Shown: piece by piece, positions 31,901-42,160 of the stretch
Position numbering within the stretch: the first letter of the stretch is position 1
How the letters are laid out: each line of letters starts with the position of its first letter
Assembly (NCBI RefSeq): GCF_963675165.1
Contig: NC_087390.1
Location: forward strand, 413,001 to 477,000
Length of the DNA: 64,000 nt
DNA from: Halichondria panicea
Lineage: Eukaryota; Porifera; Demospongiae; Suberitida; Halichondriidae
Direction: 5' to 3'
Position numbers and translations under genes: made by a program
The notes under the pieces: model-generated
Database searches by the model: none
Told to the model about the DNA's origin: nothing
What the model saw: the letters and a program-made list of their open reading frames with translations, nothing else

Positions 31901-33742
31901 ACAGACAATATTCCTTCCAATGAATGTTACATTTGACTGCGAAATGTTCAAACTGCCTATGTTATTAGCAATGTCAGTGTTGTTGATGATCAAGGTGGAA
32001 GATTGGACATAAATCGCTTCACTATAATTAGCAACGTTGTTTGTCAGCGTACTGTCGGAGATAGACACACTGCCTGAGTCAAAAACACCAATCGCTCCAC
32101 CACGACCAGAGTTAGCTCTGTTGTTTGTCAGCTCACTGTTGGAGATAGACACACTGCCTGATTCAACATAAATCGCTCCACTATAGCGGTTAGCACTGTT
32201 GTTTGTCAGCTCACAGTTGGATATGGACACGTGCACGTGCACACTGCCTAAATTATGAATCGCTCCACCATCATAGTCAGCTCTGTTGTTTGTCAGCTCG
32301 CTGTTTGATATAGACACACTGCCTAATACAACATAAATCGCTCCACCATACTTAGTACCTCTGTTGTTTGTCAGCTCGCTGTTGGATATGGACACACTAC
32401 TGACTGAGTAAATACTAATCGCTCCGCCATGTTTAGCACTGTTGTTCGTCAGCTCGCTGTTGGAGATGGACACACTGCCTGATTCAACTTCAATCGCTCC
32501 ACCATCATGGTTAGCACTGTTGTTTGTCAGCTCGCTGTTGGAGATGGACACACTGCTACCTGAGTTAACATTAATCGCTCCACCACCATAGTAAGCACTG
32601 TTGTGTGTCAGCTCGCTGTTGGAGATGGACACATTGCCTGAGTCAACTTGAATCGCTCCACCAAAATAAGCACTGTTGTTTGTCAGCTCGCTGTTGGAGA
32701 TGGATACACTGCTACCTGAGTCAACATTAATCGCTCCACCAAAATTGTCAGCACTGTTGTTTGTCAGCTCGCTGTTGGAGATGGACACACTGCTACCTGA
32801 GTTAACATTAATTGCTCCACCACGCCAGTCAGCAGTGTTATTTGTCAGTTCGCTGTTGGAGATGGACACATTGCCCGAGGTAACACTAATCGCTCCTCCG
32901 CCATCGCCGCTATATGCATTATTGTTTGTCAGCTCACTGTTGGAGATGGACACACTGCTTGAGACAACAGCAATGGCTCCACTAAACTCAGAAGCTTTGT
33001 TATTTGTGAAGGTACACCTAGTGATCACTACAGTACCAGATACTACTTCTACTGCTCCTCCGTTCTCAGCACTGTTGTAGTTGAACCCTGTGTTGTTGAT
33101 CAGAGAGTTGTTTGACTTAATGTAAACTGCACCTCCACTATTTTTAGTGAACTCGCTATTTGTTATGTATACATCATCAGCCTCAACGTGCAGTGCCTGA
33201 CCAGTGTTGTTCATAAAGAGAGTGCTCTCAATCGTTGCAGTTTTAGTTTTAGCTATGTGTGTTTTTTCCAGCTGATTTGAGCCAAACTCCATCAAGTAGC
33301 AATCGTTAATGTAGACATCATGGGAACCAACAATGATTACTCCTTGATGTGAGTTTGGTGGTCCGACATTCACTCCAACGAAACCCAAGTGTTCAATACT
33401 CAATTTGGTAAGGCTAACAAAACGTATCGCACCATTGCTATGGAATCCAACTACAGTTGTACTTTTGTTCTGGCCAGTGATTTCCACATGTGAGAAGTTA
33501 CGAATCAATAGCTGCTCAGTTAACACATGATCTCCAGGTAGAAAGCTCAAGGTGAGATTGCCTAAACCAGATAACAAGTTCAGTGTTTGAACAAGCTGCT
33601 CGAGAGTGAAACAAGTTCCATTTTGATAGTCATAACACAAGCTGGTTGAATCCACTGGCACAATGTGATAGTGCTCACTCCTGGTAACAGTAGCTAGGAT
33701 CAGTAGCAGTATTAACCAGCTGAGGATACTTCTAGACAGCAT
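28910..33742 (-). CDS. Receptor B: ~14-rung beta-helix, Cys-rich stalk, multi-TM domain, cytoplasmic tail
   Basis: 1610 residues in one exon, starting at the ATG at 33742 with the same signal peptide as receptor A. Rungs of 25-27 residues run from about residue 230 to 587 (about 14 of them), then looser beta-helix, a Cys-rich stalk (CICPIGLKP, CAYNRSGVLCGEC), a membrane domain from about 1134 and the shared tail ending ETHTEIGP-like and HNKV. Apart from the rung region, alignment with A and C by eye is close along the whole length. One rung carries an insertion (SVHVHVS) made by a short GTGCAC duplication. No SOAT 3' end lies to its left, unlike A, C and D; similarity to their 3' flanks stops about 200 bp below the stop codon. 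It is presumably a plasma-membrane receptor; function unknown. Confidence 0.9.
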   Translation of the reverse strand: MLSRSILSWLILLLILATVTRSEHYHIVPVDSTSLCYDYQNGTCFTLEQLVQTLNLLSGLGNLTLSFLPGDHVLTEQLLIRNFSHVEITGQNKSTTVVGFHSNGAIRFVSLTKLSIEHLGFVGVNVGPPNSHQGVIIVGSHDVYINDCYLMEFGSNQLEKTHIAKTKTATIESTLFMNNTGQALHVEADDVYITNSEFTKNSGGAVYIKSNNSLINNTGFNYNSAENGGAVEVVSGTVVITRCTFTNNKASEFSGAIAVVSSSVSISNSELTNNNAYSGDGGGAISVTSGNVSISNSELTNNTADWRGGAINVNSGSSVSISNSELTNNSADNFGGAINVDSGSSVSISNSELTNNSAYFGGAIQVDSGNVSISNSELTHNSAYYGGGAINVNSGSSVSISNSELTNNSANHDGGAIEVESGSVSISNSELTNNSAKHGGAISIYSVSSVSISNSELTNNRGTKYGGAIYVVLGSVSISNSELTNNRADYDGGAIHNLGSVHVHVSISNCELTNNSANRYSGAIYVESGSVSISNSELTNNRANSGRGGAIGVFDSGSVSISDSTLTNNVANYSEAIYVQSSTLIINNTDIANNIGSLNISQSNVTFIGRNIVCNNGRPIYAFNSRIEFNGPTTLSNNRGVFGGAISSVQSEIYINTEGVVITNNTATSGGGIFLRESTLFVNEPIKMYHNTAQDGGGIYAYSSRVEFQSVLMRGPDGMPLLPNTQSEIAHNIAENGGGIHAVSTTIKLTLSYVNIDSNTANANGGGVFLQQSSKLYLFKTDEEYRIQDRYVKLMINNNLAQYGGGILVADGTQRSACGRGVTEDDDTRTIFADCFIQTIDLYGYYSSDSNYFNTFMTNNTATQSGADIYGGLLDRCSINQYAEYEISSNGSGLDYITNTIKSSTELSISSAPVQVMFCNYSQNDYVSPRKGHTFKISVMAVDQVGNPMNATIRSSVITKSRVGRLKEGQAEQNVSNQCTELEYNVLSQDSFAQVELYAEGPCINLGISRQLLNISFQSCICPIGLKPIQSDTECKCDCDPDLLQYQITNCSEVNGTIKLENNNNIWIEVINTTNKTGYVVSNCAFDYCVEKPVHISLSNSDEQCAYNRSGVLCGECKSGLSLVLATSNCKDCSDPYPLLLIPFTLAGILLVALILVLNITIATGNIHGLIFYANILAANRAIFLVNVNNFLTVFVSWVNLDLGIETCFYDGMNSQAKVLLQLVFPAYLFLLMLLVIILSNYFDSFAKLLSNRNPVAALGTLVLLSYSKFLRFIIAALQNRVMDYPDGTSVIVWLYDGNVPYFTPNHIPQFFAAAIILISSGLFTVLLFFGQWLPHCSKVMKWTKNTKYIGFMDAYHAPFTPKHRYWVGLLLFALIAYNLVVAMAPDTSLPVLSSGCIAFGLISLNNRVYKKRLNEYLEALFLLNLGILSIGTSYVVETHRQQETLAFVSMSIAFILFVIIISYHFHHFILKKTKRWLKIKEVVNDIKRNLCAGAADIRLRRANNDREMYQQVADENDDDELLEAVDDYEQRNALNPPYTDGAVEEANSDRYITPPIIRPATRPDQLRLSYMDELAPLAAEDYRPAPPPTRINHRPVVTHTEIGPIHNKV

Positions 33743-33970
33743 ATCTGAGGTGCATGTATATGAGGAGGATTGTTGGCATGTTAATCATTATGCTGCTCCA
33801 AGAATGGTGGCTGTAAGTCGATAATTATGTAATATATTATATGTAATGCATGTGCCTATAGTTACTGTAACTCACTTATATATATATTCAATGGATGCTG
33901 AACTCTTTTCTGTTTTACTATACTATATTGCTATAGTCAACAAGCGTTTTAAATGCATTGTTTTCCGCAT
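33743..33970 (-). promoter_or_regulatory. Conserved 5' flank of receptor B
   Basis: It carries the same ordered blocks upstream of the ATG as the other receptor copies, including ATTATGCTGCTCCAAGAATG and TCTTTTCTGTTTTACTAT in plus-strand sense. The regulatory role is inferred. Confidence 0.45.
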
Positions 33971-34074
33971 GCCATGTACTAAGGCCGGGAGTTTGAAAGC
34001 TATACAATTCAACCACATAAAGGCATGGCCATCTGTTGTCTGACCATGCATTGCGGTATAGGTTCATCTTCCCC

Positions 34075-34560
34075 GTGGTTCCCCAATATTGATTCCTTCT
34101 TTGTGGTTGAGCCCAAGGCAGTTTCCCCGTGGTTCCTCAATATTGATTCCTTCTTTGTGGTTGAGCCCAAGGCAGTTTCCCCGTGGTTCCTCAATATTGA
34201 TTCCTTCTTTGTGGTTGAGCCCAAGATAGTTTCCCCGTGGTTCCTCAATATTGATTCCTTCTTTGTGGTTGAGCCCAAGGCAGTTTCCCCGTACGTGGTT
34301 CCCCAATATTGATTCCTTCTTTGTGGTTGAGCCCAAGGCAGTTTCCCCGTGGTTCCCCAATATTGATTCCTTCTTTGTGGTTGAGCCCAAGGCAGTTTCC
34401 CCGTGGTTCCTCAATATTGATTCCTTCTTTGTGGTTGAGCCCAAGGCAGTTTCCCCGTACGTGGTTCCCCAATATTGATTCCTTCTTTGTGGTTGAGCCC
34501 AAGGCAGTTTCCCCGTGGTTCCCCAATATTGATTCCTTCTTTGTTGCTGATACCCAAATG
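34075..34560. repeat. 54-bp minisatellite, about 9 copies, upstream of receptor B
   Basis: The unit contains CAATATTGATTCCTTCTTTG and GTTGAGCCCAAGGCAGTTTC. Copies start every 54 bp from about 34075, two of them with a 4-bp GTAC insertion. Because 54 is a multiple of three, several frames stay open on both strands and mimic repetitive proteins; I treat these as artefacts. The same unit occurs once above receptor C (about 41910) and twice above D (55764). Confidence 0.9.
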
Positions 34561-34977
34561 GCTTCCTATCTACACTTCTATTAGATAGTGCACTGAATGT
34601 CTCTGGTGTCAACTATAACCGTTATCATAAATACCTCTGCATGCATTCAGATGTGTGGAGAAAAAGTATAAAATAGTGAAGCATCATTGAATAAGTGAGT
34701 AGAAGATATTGCAGTATTAAACGATACAGGGCATGCATTGTAAAATACATATACATGACCATGCATTCAACACAGTGTGTCCTAAAGCTCCGATCCAAGA
34801 TTCTGCTCTATATGTGTATTCATTCTGTTAGCGAATCTCTTTATTTCGATGGACTTCATGTCACTAACAGATAAAACAAGACAATGCTCATTATACAACA
34901 GTATAATGATATCAATGTGTTTCATGCATAGAACATAATTATAGTTAATTCATTTACAGTAACATGCACACACCCAC
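34561..34977. other. Intergenic, part of the duplicated unit
   Basis: No gene seen. Nearly the same sequence recurs at 55862-56260 above receptor D, so it is part of the duplicated block. Confidence 0.5.
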
Positions 34978-34997
34978 ACATCCACACCCCACACACC

Positions 34998-35076
<79 letters not shown>
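34978..35076. repeat. Long (CA)n microsatellite
   Basis: About 95 bp of nearly pure CA directly before the SOAT exon 11 relic at 35077. It corresponds to the acceptor microsatellite at 15957 in the intact gene. Confidence 0.9.
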
Positions 35077-35078
<2 letters not shown>

Positions 35079-36343
35079 CGGAGGTTCTACTGTTGTCGTA
35101 CATGGCTATAGTCTAGTGTACGTACTCCCCGATCACCTTCCTCTCTCACACCAGCTTCCTCCATAGCTACCTCAACTTCTCCTGTGAAGTGCTGAGGTTT
35201 GCAGAAAGAGAGTTTATGCTGTGAGAAATGTGTACACAATTATTTATTTCGAGGATATGGAATAGCAGCCTCTTTGTAGCATGCATGCATGTGATATTAA
35301 TTCACGGGTATAAATGTTCTTGGTAAATGCTTATTATGCCAAAACCGCAAACATTATAATGGAAATTGTACTATTTGTTTAATACAAGTATTTTGCCATC
35401 AGAGAAGCCTAGCTTGGCATGAGAAATGTGTACACAATTAGTACCCAAGAAAAAACAGAAACCACACATACAAATTAATTCCACGAAAATTGTTATTTAA
35501 ATTACCTGCTATAACGTGCAAAGATTTAAAAGCGTGGCTTCCGGTAAGCAGCCATTCCACAAACATTGTGCAACAAAACACTTTTAGAGGCCAATCCACG
35601 AAATATAAGTGCCTCAAAAATTTCGCGCTATACGGTAATTTTTAAATTGAAATTGGGCAGTTAGGGTACACGCAGTACGTAGCTATGTCTTGATAGAGGT
35701 CACTGTGTCTTTTTATTATCCCTCTATGAATATATATGACGATGGTTCTCACACGTATATACATTATAATTATAGCCATATGGTCTACTTTCTCCGCCCC
35801 AAATCTATGGAGAGGCTGTACAACATACTGCTGCTGATAGGGTTCTGCTTCGGTGGAGCTAACTTGCTCTTCTTCTATCAAATGGAGTTTGCAGCACGAA
35901 TCTACTGCCCTAGACAGGTATATGTATGCATATAGCTCAGTAATAATTATATATCACTGTAGATGAAAGGTCCATATTTTAACATGCAGATTCATTTGTG
36001 CACATCTATATAATTATATAATTATATACAGTGTATTAGTTGTAATTGACAAATTCTACCATTTTTGTGAGCACTTTTTTGGCCTCTCTGAACTAACTGA
36101 ACTGAACTGAACTTCCTCCAACTTTGAGCATTGAATGCTAAATTGTTCATTGACATAACGTTGTTCCATAAGAGAATATAATCATTCCACTGCTAATTAA
36201 CTGCATGACAACAATTACAATTAGTGCAGGTCCTTAACTCTTTCTTTCTTTCCTCCTCCTAGCGGTCGCTGCAGAATTTCTTCCTGCCTCAGCTGCTTGA
36301 CTGTTACCAACACATGAACAATAATATCACTTCGAATTTCTAA
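35077..36343 (+). pseudogene. SOAT 3' fragment 2 (relics of exons 11, 14 and 15)
   Basis: Exon 11 relic at 35077-35219 has a 2-bp TA insertion (GGCTATAGTC), a 1-bp insertion at TCCCCGATC, and a changed 3' end (GAGTTTATGCTGTGAG) where FYS and the donor should be. Exons 12 and 13 are missing: sequence jumps from intron 11 into the MITE of intron 13 (about 35473). Exon 14 relic at 35776-35917 has a 2-bp AT insertion just after its acceptor. Exon 15 at 36263-36343 is intact. There is no upstream part of the gene, no active-site His and no FYxDWW motif. It is not functional as an acyltransferase; whether it is transcribed is unknown. Confidence 0.9.
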
Positions 36344-37219
36344 TAAATATCTAATTTATATCTAAATGGATAGGAAAGAGTATAATTATGCACTTTAAAG
36401 ATTTACACACACACACACACACACACACAGTTTTTTTGTCACATTTTACTTATAATAAACATTATCCTTTGTGTGAAAACTTTCTGCACTCCCTTTGTAA
36501 CAATAAATGACTTTTTGCAAAATTTGTTATTAAGTATGGTGGGTGAGACCAGGCTACACCTTAATATAATGTAGCCCCTCCCTCTAGCTGTATACCTGAT
36601 TGTACTATAGAACAAACACTGACATGCACACATATATATATTGCTGTATAGCTATAGCTATATACACAGTTGATACGTATAATTAATTATTGTGAAGGTT
36701 TGCTCCCACTGTTTGGCTACAGGCCGTTTAAATAACATGCAGTTGCTTCAGTAGTTAATCAAGCCATCAGATAGTCTTCTGTTTCCATTCAGCTCCTCTC
36801 CAATAATTATTATAATAACTGTGGAATTCAATTCTGCATGTCAACAATTGCAATCAACAATAATAACATAATATTTATACCTCTTCACCTCTTCTTGAGC
36901 AAAAGCAAAACAACGGCGAGAGGCATTAGCACAGCGCAGCTTGCACCACTCGTTTGCGAAATTTAAATCCTCGAAACTTACTCGCTATATATCATTATAC
37001 GGTATAGTACATGCATGTCTTGTTAGCCAATGGAACCAAACATTCAATTATATAGCACAACAATTTTAACTCTATATATACAAAAAATCCTATCTCTCTT
37101 TATAAACTACAATGCTGTAACACTAACAATTACTAATTACGTCAGTAACTGTTGATATGCCTACGAATATTATTTTAAGTCGTATATGTTATAAAGGTAC
37201 CTCAGCTAAATAAGACAGT
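36344..37219. other. Duplicated 3' spacer between SOAT fragment 2 and receptor C
   Basis: It aligns by eye with 18365-19568 and 47961-48723, including the CA run at about 36405-36430. No gene seen. Confidence 0.55.
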
Positions 37220-40200
37220 TCACACTTCATTGTGTATCGGACCGATTTCTGTGTGTGTAACAACCGGACGACGGTTGACTCTTTGAGGGGGAGGGGCTGG
37301 TCTGTAGTCCTCTGCGGCGAGAGGGGCTAGTTCATCCATGTAGGATAGTCTCAGCTGGTCCGGCCTCGTGGCTGGTCTGATGATGGGAGGAGTGATGTAG
37401 CGATCAGGGTCAGCTTCTTCCATTGCTCCATCAGTGTAAGGTGGGTTTAAGGCGTCTCTTTGTTCATAGTCGTCTACTGCTTCGAGTAATTCATCATCAT
37501 CATTTTCATCGGCTACTTGCTGATACATTTTCCGGGCATTGTTAGCTCGTTGGAGTCTAATGTCTGCAGCACCAGCACATAAGTTCCTTTTGACATAGTT
37601 AACAACTTCCTTTATCTTGAGCCATATTTTGGTCTTCTTCAGTATAAAGTGGTGGAAATGGTAGCTGATTATTATCACAAAGAGTATGAAAGCTATAGAC
37701 ATTGAAACAAAAGCCAGTGTTTCTTGTTGTCGGTTCGTTTCAACAACATAGGAAGTGGCATAGGATAGAATGCCGAGGTTAAGTAGAAACAATGCTTCTA
37801 GATATTCACTAAGTTGCTTTTTGTGCACTCGGTTGGTCAATGATATCAGTCCAAATGCAATACAACCAGATGATAGCACAGGAAGAGACGTGTCTGGAGC
37901 CATTGCAACTACTAGATTATGAGCAATCAGAGCGAAGAGGAGCAGTCCCACCCAGTAGCGATGCTTGGGAGTGAATGGAGCATGGTATGCATCCATGAAG
38001 CCGATGTATTTTGTGTTCTTAGTCCATTTCATAACTTTTGAACAGTGCGGAAGCCATTGTCCAAAGAAGAGTAGTACAGTGAACAATCCACCAGCAATGA
38101 GGATAATGGCAGCAGCAAAAAACTGAGGAATGTGATTGGGAGTGAAGTATGGCACATTGCCGTCAAACAACCAAACAATGTTGGTTGAACCGTCGGGATA
38201 ATCCAAGACTCTGTTTTGTAGTGCAGCAATGATAAACTGTAAGAATTTAGAATAAGAGAGTAGGACGAGTGTGCCTAGTGCAGCAACTGGGTTCCTGTTG
38301 GAGAGGAGTTTTGCAAACGAGTCAAAATAGTTGCTCAAAATTATAACAAGAAGCATTAGAAGAAACAAGTAAGCTGGGAAGACAAGTTGAAGTAGCACTT
38401 TTGCTTGAGAGTTCATTCCATCGTAAAAGCATGTCTCTATACCCAAGTCAAGATTCACCCAGGATACAAAAACTGTTAAAAAGTTGTTTAAATTAGGTAA
38501 GAAAATCGCTCTATTAGCTGCTAGTATATTGGCGTAAAAAATGAGACTATGAATATTTCCAGTTGCTATAGTGATGTTGAGCACGAGAATTAAAGCAACT
38601 AGCAATATGCCAGCCAGCGCAAATGGAATTAGCAAAAAAAGGTAAAAATTAGAGCATTCTTTACATTTTGACGTAGCCAATACAAGACTGAGCCCTGGTT
38701 CACATTCTCCACACAAGACACCACTTCGATTGTAGGCACACTGTTCGTCAGGGTTGCTTAGACTGATGTTAACTGGCCTTTTTACGCAATAGTCAAATGC
38801 ACAGTTACTAACAACATACCCTGTTTCGTTGGTAGTATTTATGACTTCTATCCATATGTTGTTATTACTTTCCAGCTTTATGGTTTCATTTTCCTCAGAA
38901 CAGTTTGTTATCTGATATAGTAGCAAGTCTGGATCACAGGCACACTTGCACTCAGTATCGGACTGAATTGGTTTGAGTCCAATAGGGCATGTGCAGGGTA
39001 GAAAAGAAATTTTGATGAGTTGTTTTGAAATTCCCAAATTGATGCATGGACCCTCGGCATAGAGTTCCACTTGAGCAGAGCTGTCTTGTGAGAATACATT
39101 GTACTCTAATTCTGTGCATTGATGACCAACTGTTTGTTTTGCCTGTCCTTCTTTGAGACGATCAAATCCACTATCAGTGATAACAGAACTGTGAATTGTG
39201 GCATTCTTCTTTGGATTTCCAACTTGGTCAACAGCCATAACACTGATTTTAAATGCGTGTCCCTTTTTTGGAGAAACATAATCATTTTGTGAATGATTAC
39301 AAAACATCACCTGAACAGGCCCAGAGGAGATCGATAATTCTGTGGAGGATTTTATGGTGTTATTTATGTAGTCCAATCCAGATCTATTTGAAGAAATTTC
39401 ATATTCAGCATTTTGATTAATTGTACACCTGTCCAATAGACCTCCGTATATGTCTGCTCCTGACTGGATAGCCGTGTTGTTAGTCATGAATGTGTTGAAA
39501 TAGTTTGAGCTTTGATTGCTTTTCTCATCATACAGTTGAATTGTTTGAATGAAGCAGTCAGCAAAAATTGTGTGAGTATCAACATTTTCTGTGGCCCCTC
39601 CTCCACATGCGCTCCTCTGTGTGTCATCTGCCACAAGTATCCCCCCTCCGAACTGAGCCAAGTTGTTGTTAATCATTAACTTGACATATCGATCCTGAGT
39701 CCTTTCTTCATTCGTTTTAAATAGGTACAGTTTCGAACTTTGCTGTAGATACACTCCACCTCCACTAGCATTAGCCGTGTTTGAGTCAATGTTGACGTAT
39801 GATTGAGTAAGTTTAATAGTTGAAGATACGGCATGTATACCTCCACCATTCTCAGCAATGTTGTGAGCAATCTCACTCTGTGTATTTGGAGGAAGTAGAT
39901 AACCATGTGGATACCGCATCAGCACAGATTGGAACTCAACTCTGCTAGAATATGCATAAATCCCTCCACCATCCTTGTGTGCTGTGTTGTGATAGATCTC
40001 TAGTGGCTCATTTACAAAGAGTGTACTCTCTCTTAGAAATATCCCTCCTCCAGAGGTAGCTGTGTTGTTGGTGATGACAACTCCTTCTGTGTTAATGAAT
40101 ATTTCACTCTGGACAGAGCTGATGGCTCCTCCTAACACACCGCGATTGTTACTCAGTGTTGTAGGTCCATTAAACTCGATTCGACTATTGAAAGCATAAA

Positions 40201-41608
40201 CGGGACGACTATTATTCCTAATAATATTCCTTCCAATGAATGTTATATTACTTGAGTAAACACTAATCGCTCCACTATTGTTAGCACTGTTGTTTATCAG
40301 CTCACTGTTGGAGATGTACACATTGCCTGAGTAAACACCAATCGCTCCACCACCGTCAGCACTGTTGTTCGTCAGCTCGCTGTTGGAAATGGACACACTA
40401 CTGCCTGAGTAAGAGATGGACACACTACTGCCTGAGTAAACAACAATCGCTCCACCATACTTAGTAGCACTGTTGTTTGTCAGCTTACTGTTGGAGATGG
40501 ACACACTACCTGAGTCAACAAGAATCGCTCCACCATCAAAGTCAGCTCTGTTGTTCGTCATCTCGCTGTTGGAGATGTACACATTGCCTGAGTCAACAAT
40601 AATCGCTCCACCACCGTCAGCACTGTTGTTTGTCAGTGTACTGTTGGAGATGGACACACTACTGCCTGAGTAAACATTAATCGCTCCACCATAGTTAGTA
40701 GCACTGTTGTTCGTCAGCGTACTGTTGGAAATGGACACATTGCCTGAGGTAACACTAATCGCTCCTCCGCCATCACCGCTATATGCATTATTGTTTGTCA
40801 GCTCACTGTTGGAGATGGACACACTGCTTGAGACAACAGCAATGGCTCCACCCCACACAGAAGCTTTGTTATTTGTGAAGGCACACGAAGTGATCACTAC
40901 AGTACCAGATACTACTTCTACTGCTCCTCCGTTCTCAGCACTGTTGTAGTTGAACCCTGTGTTGTTGATCAGAGAGTTGTTTGACTTAATGTAAACTGCA
41001 CCTCCACTATTTTTAGTGAACTCGCTATTTGTTATGTATACATCATCAGCCTCAACGTGCAGTGCCTGACCAGTGTTGTTCATAAAGAGAGTGCTCTCAA
41101 TCGTTGCAGTTTTAGTTTTAGCTATGTGTGTTTTTTCCAGCTGATTTGAGCCAAAGTCCATCAAGTAGCAATCGTTAATGTAGACATCATGGGAACCAAC
41201 AATGATTACTCCTTGATGTGAGTTTGGTGGTCCGACATTCACTCCAACGAAACCCAAGTGTTCAATTCTCAATTTAGTAAGGCTAACAAAACGTATCGCA
41301 CCATTGCTATGGAATCCAACTACAGTTGTACTTTTGTTCTGGCCAGTGATTTGCACATGTGAGAAGTTACGAATCAATAGCTGCTCAGTTAACACATGAT
41401 CTCCAGGTAGAAAGCTCAAGGTGAGATTGTCTCCACTAGATAACAAGTTCAGTGTTTGAACAAGCTGCTCGAGAGTGAAACAAGTTCCATTTCGATAGTC
41501 ATAACACAAGCTGGTTGAATCCACTGGCACAATGTGATAGTGCTCACTCCTGGTAACAGTAGCTAGGGTCAGTAGCACTAACCAGCTGAGAATATTTCTA
41601 GACAGCAT
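37220..41608 (-). CDS. Receptor C: ~9-rung beta-helix, Cys-rich stalk, multi-TM domain, cytoplasmic tail
   Basis: 1462 residues in one exon from the ATG at 41608 (signal peptide MLSRNILSWLVLLTLATV). It is the shortest intact copy: only about nine rungs, residues about 230-455, and the block after the rungs is shorter than in A and B, with the 'NTDITNN ... GSLNIS' stretch absent. One rung shows a fresh internal duplication of SGSSVSIS. The stalk, the membrane domain from about residue 988 and the tail match A and B closely. It is convergent with SOAT fragment 2, repeating the SOAT/receptor A arrangement. Presumed surface receptor; function unknown. Confidence 0.9.
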   Translation of the reverse strand: MLSRNILSWLVLLTLATVTRSEHYHIVPVDSTSLCYDYRNGTCFTLEQLVQTLNLLSSGDNLTLSFLPGDHVLTEQLLIRNFSHVQITGQNKSTTVVGFHSNGAIRFVSLTKLRIEHLGFVGVNVGPPNSHQGVIIVGSHDVYINDCYLMDFGSNQLEKTHIAKTKTATIESTLFMNNTGQALHVEADDVYITNSEFTKNSGGAVYIKSNNSLINNTGFNYNSAENGGAVEVVSGTVVITSCAFTNNKASVWGGAIAVVSSSVSISNSELTNNNAYSGDGGGAISVTSGNVSISNSTLTNNSATNYGGAINVYSGSSVSISNSTLTNNSADGGGAIIVDSGNVYISNSEMTNNRADFDGGAILVDSGSVSISNSKLTNNSATKYGGAIVVYSGSSVSISYSGSSVSISNSELTNNSADGGGAIGVYSGNVYISNSELINNSANNSGAISVYSSNITFIGRNIIRNNSRPVYAFNSRIEFNGPTTLSNNRGVLGGAISSVQSEIFINTEGVVITNNTATSGGGIFLRESTLFVNEPLEIYHNTAHKDGGGIYAYSSRVEFQSVLMRYPHGYLLPPNTQSEIAHNIAENGGGIHAVSSTIKLTQSYVNIDSNTANASGGGVYLQQSSKLYLFKTNEERTQDRYVKLMINNNLAQFGGGILVADDTQRSACGGGATENVDTHTIFADCFIQTIQLYDEKSNQSSNYFNTFMTNNTAIQSGADIYGGLLDRCTINQNAEYEISSNRSGLDYINNTIKSSTELSISSGPVQVMFCNHSQNDYVSPKKGHAFKISVMAVDQVGNPKKNATIHSSVITDSGFDRLKEGQAKQTVGHQCTELEYNVFSQDSSAQVELYAEGPCINLGISKQLIKISFLPCTCPIGLKPIQSDTECKCACDPDLLLYQITNCSEENETIKLESNNNIWIEVINTTNETGYVVSNCAFDYCVKRPVNISLSNPDEQCAYNRSGVLCGECEPGLSLVLATSKCKECSNFYLFLLIPFALAGILLVALILVLNITIATGNIHSLIFYANILAANRAIFLPNLNNFLTVFVSWVNLDLGIETCFYDGMNSQAKVLLQLVFPAYLFLLMLLVIILSNYFDSFAKLLSNRNPVAALGTLVLLSYSKFLQFIIAALQNRVLDYPDGSTNIVWLFDGNVPYFTPNHIPQFFAAAIILIAGGLFTVLLFFGQWLPHCSKVMKWTKNTKYIGFMDAYHAPFTPKHRYWVGLLLFALIAHNLVVAMAPDTSLPVLSSGCIAFGLISLTNRVHKKQLSEYLEALFLLNLGILSYATSYVVETNRQQETLAFVSMSIAFILFVIIISYHFHHFILKKTKIWLKIKEVVNYVKRNLCAGAADIRLQRANNARKMYQQVADENDDDELLEAVDDYEQRDALNPPYTDGAMEEADPDRYITPPIIRPATRPDQLRLSYMDELAPLAAEDYRPAPPPQRVNRRPVVTHTEIGPIHNEV

Positions 41609-41830
41609 ATCTGAGGTGCATGTATATGAGGATGATTGTTGGCATGTTAATGATTATGCTGCTCCAAGAGAATGGCTGTAAGTCTATATTATATGTATTT
41701 GTAATGCATATAGACTACCTATAGTTACTGAAACTCACTTATTCAATAGATGCTGAACTCTTTTCTGTTTTACTATACTATATTGCTAGTCAACAAGCGT
41801 TTTAAATGCTTTGTTTTTCGCACTAAGGGA
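41609..41830 (-). promoter_or_regulatory. Conserved 5' flank of receptor C
   Basis: It shares the upstream blocks listed for receptor A. Similarity to the B and D upstream regions continues to about 42060, including a single copy of the 54-bp unit, and then stops. Confidence 0.45.
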
Positions 41831-42160
41831 AGTATACCAAGTTCAATCACATAATGGCATGGTCATCTGTTGTCTGACCATTGCGGTATATAGGATCAGT
41901 TTCCTGAGGTTCCCCAATATTGCTTCCTTCTTTGTGGCTGATACCCAAATGGCTTCCCTACACTGAATGTCTCTGGTGTCAACTGTAACCCTTATCATAA
42001 ATACCTCTGCGTGCATTCAGAGAAAAGTATAGAAAACAGTGCAGCATCATTGAATAAGTGAGTTGAAGATGTTGCAGTAACTGCTGTTTTAGACCTTGAG
42101 CGTGTGCTATATTAGCACCGTGGTGTGCTAAACAGTGATTCAGCACGGTTCCGTACAGAA

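Noticed and set aside
34009-34612. Overlapping frames of up to 182 codons on both strands encoding an 18-residue repeat
   Set aside because: The 54-bp DNA period is a multiple of three, so frames stay open on both strands by chance. There is no signal peptide or splice context, and copy number falls to one or two in sister flanks.
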